DNA of 35,000 nucleotides, from the NCBI GenBank assembly GCA_019918135.1, contig WBZZ01006458.1:75001-110000 (forward strand), read 5' to 3'. The notes under the pieces were generated by a model that saw only the letters and a list, made by a program, of their open reading frames with translations, searched no databases and was not told the DNA's origin. How positions within the stretch are numbered: position 1 is the stretch's first letter; every line of letters begins with the position of its first letter. The translations under genes and the position numbers were made by a program. This document shows positions 32,006 to 35,000 of this stretch, piece by piece. Origin of the DNA: Paulinella micropora. Its lineage: Eukaryota > Cercozoa > Imbricatea > Euglyphida > Paulinellidae.

Positions 32006-32657
32006 ATGCCCGACTATAAACAAGGAAAAATATATAGTCTTAGATCACATCAAACTGATCAAGTCTATATCGGTTCAACTATTCGACCATTGTATAAGCG
32101 ATTATTTGAACACAGAAGTTATAAAAAATGGATAAATGGAAAAGACAAATATATGTCTTCTTATGAAATAGTTAAACATGGTGATGCATATGCTGAACTG
32201 GTTGAAGAATATTCATGCGACAATAAAATGCAATTACGAGAAGGTGAAGTAATTAGGACTACAGAAAAATGTGTGAATAGATGTGTAGCAGGTAGAACTA
32301 TGAAAGAATGGTGTGCAGATAATAAAGAAAAGTTATTACAAAAAAAGAAACAATACCAATTAGAACACAAAAACGAAATAGCACAAAGAGCCAAAAAATG
32401 GAGAGAAGCAAATAAAGATATAATAGTACAAAAAAAAAGAATATAGTGAAGCAAATAAAGAATATATAGCACAAAAAAGTAAAGAAAATTATAAAGAAAA
32501 TAGAGATTGCCGCCTACAGCAGGCAAAAGAATATCGCATCGCAAATAAAGATAGAATTGCACGATATCGTGAAGCAAATAGAGAAACAATAAGAAAAAAA
32601 GATATAATAAGTTATCATAAAAGAAATCCAATTGGTTTAGCCACATTTGGAATATGA
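32006..32657 (+). CDS. GIY-YIG nuclease with KxYREANKD tail, one frameshift
   Basis: About 217 residues. The catalytic domain begins GKIYSLRSHQTDQVYIGST, a GIY-YIG pair in the form KIYSL...VYIGST, followed by the catalytic Arg region (RPLYKRLFEHR) and a later Glu (LREGEVIRTTEKCVNRC). The C-terminal half consists of helical repeats such as KKWREANKD, KEYSEANKE and RYREANRE, matching the 5228-5659 protein. Loss of one A from an A-run near 32435 moves the frame; the second part runs to TGA at 32655-32657. Such nucleases in viruses cut DNA during homing or recombination; here it could promote element spread or host DNA damage (inference). Confidence 0.8.
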
Positions 32658-32658
32658 A

Positions 32659-32671
32659 ATATATAAATATA
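32659..32671 (+). promoter_or_regulatory. TATA-like box
   Basis: ATATATAAATATA directly precedes the ATG at 32672. Confidence 0.45.
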
Positions 32672-32832
32672 ATGACAAACATTAACTTACAACGGCAACA
32701 ACAACATAAACAAAAATCCCCTGCGGTGCCAATATTGATCAGTTTTACATATATTTAAAGAAAAATCACGCACCCATAACTGAAGAATTAATAAAGAACA
32801 AGGATTTTGAATACATAAAAAAATATCAATAG
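32672..32832 (+). pseudogene. Small unknown protein, one frameshift
   Basis: About 53 residues: MTNINLQRQQQHKQKSP, then after a shift near 32725 GANIDQFYIYLKKNHAPITE and ELIKNKDFEYIKKYQ. It has its own TATA-like box and is followed by an AATAAAG-T9 tract. No family is recognised. Confidence 0.45.
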
Positions 32833-32870
32833 AAATAGAAAATAAAGTTGATAATTAAGAATAAATAAAG

Positions 32871-32879
32871 TTTTTTTTT
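32871..32879 (+). terminator. AATAAAG-T9 tract between convergent genes
   Basis: AAATAAAG followed by nine T, just before the stop of the minus-strand gene at 32882. It is the cleanest match to a poly(A)-signal-plus-T-tract pattern. Confidence 0.5.
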
Positions 32880-32881
32880 GC

Positions 32882-33394
32882 TTAAATTTGGTCTTCAATA
32901 AAATTGACTGAAACATAAATATTAGCAGTTCCACCACTTGTATTTTGTGCGGATACGGTAAATGTCTTACTTGGTCCTATCTTGATATTATATTGAGACA
33001 AATCAATGTATATAGACGAACCACCAGATAATACATATGTAAGTATCACACTTCCCCCCGTTCTTGTAGTTCCTGCCGTATCCACTTCGGCCAATGATGT
33101 GTTTGTATCCAAATTGGAATAAGAAGGCGATCCTCCTAATGTTGTATTAAGAACAATTCTCGCGATACACGTTTTAGTGTCTGAATTGCTAATACATAAA
33201 TTCTCAAAGTAGATTATGTTATAGTTTGTTTTGCTGTTGAATGTGGCGCGGTTTCTGATGGTAAATATGGCATTCTCAGTTGATCCTATATTCTTGACTG
33301 AATCATATGAGTTACTTATAGCAATGGTCCGATCAATATTCCCTTCAACTGCCAAAAACATGCTTGGGAGTTCTCGTATTATTATCAATGACAT
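32882..33394 (-). CDS. Beta-rich virion surface protein, unknown family
   Basis: Intact 170-codon frame. Rich in Ile, Thr, Ser, Asn and Gly with alternating hydrophobic patterns (GGSVILTYVLSGGSSIYIDL, KTFTVSAQNTSGGTANIYVS), typical of a small beta-sandwich. No signal peptide or membrane segment is seen. It is divergent from the gene at 33419 with 24 bp between the two start codons. Its place among capsid and fibre genes suggests a capsid decoration or attachment protein. Confidence 0.7.
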   Translation of the reverse strand: MSLIIIRELPSMFLAVEGNIDRTIAISNSYDSVKNIGSTENAIFTIRNRATFNSKTNYNIIYFENLCISNSDTKTCIARIVLNTTLGGSPSYSNLDTNTSLAEVDTAGTTRTGGSVILTYVLSGGSSIYIDLSQYNIKIGPSKTFTVSAQNTSGGTANIYVSVNFIEDQI

Positions 33395-33418
33395 ATTTTA
33401 TATTATATAAAATATAAA
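33395..33418. promoter_or_regulatory. 24-bp bidirectional A/T promoter
   Basis: The whole interval between the two divergent ATGs is A and T only and contains TTATATTATATAAAATATAA, readable as a TATA-like box on either strand. Confidence 0.5.
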
Positions 33419-34120
33419 ATGAACCTTTTTGGTCAAAGCACGAATACACCATCGTCATCAACTACATCGTCATCTTCTTCTTCATCTATTGATAGCATTA
33501 AAGATGCTTTACCAACAACCGCCTTCGGAGAATTGCGAACGGCCACTTTGTCTCCAGTATTACAAAATGTATTCACTTATGGTATTAATACGCGATTTTT
33601 TGATATCGTTCAGACGAATGGAGGGGTAGTATCAACTGCTAATTCAATGGCAGTTTTGACTACATCGGCCTTAGGTAATTCAACCGCACAGATCACGACT
33701 ATTGAAAGAGCAAAATATAGAAGTGATATGGGCTTAGTTGCTAGATTTTCCGCATTGACACTTTTAAATTGCGATATTGGCATAGGCACACCAGCAGACA
33801 ATTTATGTTTTAGACAATCCAACTTGGGAATGTCTATTGTAAGAACGGCAGGAAATGTGGTTAGTCAATATGCTTGGAATGTTGATAAATGTAATAATAC
33901 TGGAAACTTTCCCGCGATTGATTTTACTAAATTAAATGTGTTTGAAATAGTTGTTCAATATCTGGGTAGCGGTCAAATTACATTCAAAATTGAAAACCCA
34001 CGAACTGGACGAATGGAAGTAATCCATTCAATTAAATACGCGAGCACTGCTACCACTCCATCATTGGATCAGACGGCATTCGCGATTTATGCGAAGGCGT
34101 ATTCGGAAAACGGCAAGTGA
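33419..34120 (+). CDS. Virion fibre/appendage protein (MNLFG-type)
   Basis: Intact 233-codon frame. MNLFGQSTN is followed by a Ser/Thr-only linker (residues about 10-25), then a beta-rich domain with SPVLQNVFTYGINTRFFDIV, QTNGGVVSTANSMAVLTTSA and RAKYRSDMGLVARFSAL. That last pattern (Gly-Gly, Asn-x-Met, Lys-Tyr, Gly, RFSAL) resembles a domain seen in structural proteins of aquatic viruses and phages. The N-terminus resembles that of the 10232-10863 gene, so both may dock on the virion the same way. Likely a surface or fibre protein. Confidence 0.7.
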   Translation: MNLFGQSTNTPSSSTTSSSSSSSIDSIKDALPTTAFGELRTATLSPVLQNVFTYGINTRFFDIVQTNGGVVSTANSMAVLTTSALGNSTAQITTIERAKYRSDMGLVARFSALTLLNCDIGIGTPADNLCFRQSNLGMSIVRTAGNVVSQYAWNVDKCNNTGNFPAIDFTKLNVFEIVVQYLGSGQITFKIENPRTGRMEVIHSIKYASTATTPSLDQTAFAIYAKAYSENGK

Positions 34121-34157
34121 TATAGTTGGACACATAATAACATTTGTTTATTCAGAA

Positions 34158-34362
34158 ATGTCCCAACAGAATTACAAAAAAGAATTTTGTAATATATGTG
34201 GATTGTCTCGCACATTCCGATCGCATCCCCCTATTATAGCAGTTGCTAGTGATAATGTAGATGGTGTTCCGTTTTTCACAATCTGTTCTATTAATTGCTA
34301 CAGACAAGTCCAATATTAGAGCAAGATATCGCGAACCACCTTTAATCGTTGTTAAGTATTAA
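34158..34362 (+). pseudogene. Small CxxC zinc protein, one frameshift
   Basis: Starts MSQQNYKKEFCNICGLSRTF; a second cysteine pair is CSINC. After a shift near 34310 it ends RARYREPPLIVVKY and TAA. About 67 residues, probably one zinc finger. Its stop overlaps the stop of the convergent recombinase gene by 4 bp. An upstream in-frame extension to 34089 is less likely because it overlaps the fibre gene. Confidence 0.55.
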
Positions 34363-35000
34363 TCTTTTTGAACTTTTTGTTTAATCCTCGTGCTTCTTCT
34401 TAATGGTTGTTTTTTTTTCTGTCCGTCCGCTTCCTCTTTCTTCTCTTGAATAAACCTATTTACAATAACGGCTCCAATCTTGCTTAATTGTCGTAGTTTA
34501 GTGTTTGAAATATTCGGGTTATAATTGTAAATCTGCTCAAGCAATTTATACTTATCCTCTCTGCTCGCTTTTTTTCCTAATGATTGATATTTGCTTTCTT
34601 CTTCTCCGTTTTCGCTTTCAGTTTCATTAACATTATTTAAATTCAGACATAAATCTATTTTCCGTCCCAATTCTTCCAACTCTGTTTTAATCCCTTCTGC
34701 CTTAATTTCAGAAGGGTCGGCCACATTAATCCATGAATAACTAAATGAATTCAGTAAATCGCCGTGTCCCAATACATTGCTTACCCACGTATTAAAATTC
34801 TCTAATTTCGGGTAGCGAAATCACTATACGATAAACTCACATATAATTTTCGCAACATTGACGAACGTTGTTTATAATCTGCAAGCCAAGGGAAGATTTT
34901 AATAATTCTTTTGTTTAGTTCATTATTCTTTTGTTCATCAAGCACACCCTCGTTATTAATGATAACTGCTTTATTCTTTTTGAAATGGTTTCTTATTGAA
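34359..35000 (-). pseudogene. Tyrosine recombinase (integrase), C-terminal part, runs off the right edge
   Basis: Two minus frames: one from the window edge to about 34815 (containing RIIKIFPWLADYKQR) and one from about 34815 to 34359. Together they show the second half of a tyrosine recombinase catalytic domain: SSMLRKLY (box II, with Ser where His is common, then the catalytic Arg), WVSNVLGH (the GH box) and, nine residues after that His, Tyr in FSYSWINV, the expected nucleophile. A charged linker and a helix-turn-helix-like stretch (NISNTKLRQLSKIGAVIVNR) follow, then a basic tail (RRSTRIKQK). A one-base loss near 34815 breaks it. It probably integrated the element; the LRKLY form also recalls telomere-resolvase-like recombinases. 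The N-terminus is outside the window. Confidence 0.75.

Noticed and set aside
32161..32682. 173-codon minus ORF opposite the GIY-YIG gene
   Set aside because: Phe/Leu/Tyr-rich antisense of a Lys/Glu/Asn repeat; the plus strand has a clear nuclease domain.

Overview
This looks like a eukaryotic (probably protist or algal) genome window that carries an integrated, decaying Polinton-like virus (PLV). Positions 1 to about 5030 are host-type DNA: T-rich, no convincing genes, and many microsatellites (CT, TA, TG and a 17-copy AATAT array). No ORF there resembles a known family, so the host cannot be named. A 387-bp near-perfect foldback (4645-5031) sits where host-type sequence gives way to the viral element, which then runs past the right edge of the window.

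The viral part (about 5.1 kb to >35 kb; roughly 21 kb if extra repeat copies are removed) is intron-less and densely packed. It holds the PLV morphogenesis set: a double jelly-roll major capsid protein (29649-31050), a penton/minor capsid protein (31131-31925) and an A32/FtsK-type packaging ATPase (about 27424-28488). It also has a primase plus superfamily 3 helicase (7093-9524), a GIY-YIG nuclease (32006-32657), a tyrosine recombinase entering from the right edge (34359->35000, minus), a very large virion-type protein with a phospholipase A2-like HDxxY site (24538-about 27420), several beta-rich fibre or appendage proteins, and many small Cys-rich, basic or membrane proteins. I saw no protein-primed PolB, retroviral-type integrase or adenain protease, which argues against a classical Polinton.

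The centre (11876-23446) is four near-identical head-to-tail copies of a 2.89-kb unit. The unit covers most of a phage-like tail-fibre gene ending in a peptidase S74 intramolecular chaperone, plus the start of the next gene. Only copy 1 retains the fibre N-terminus.

Two short internal inversions stand out. In every fibre copy the last part of the S74 domain (192 bp) lies on the opposite strand. Near 27.4-27.8 kb a 352-bp segment holding the probable ATPase N-terminus and the end of the gene before it is also flipped. Each is bounded by a 5-6 bp inverted repeat, and flipping the segment back restores the expected order of coding pieces.

Most genes carry single-base frameshifts, and four carry in-frame stops each explainable by one C-to-T change. 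The simplest reading is a once-active PLV that integrated, amplified its fibre module and is degrading; long-read assembly error could explain part of the indel load. Recurrent signals remain visible: a TATATA-like box just upstream of many start codons and an (A/T)AAA-(G/C)-T8-10 tract after several stop codons.
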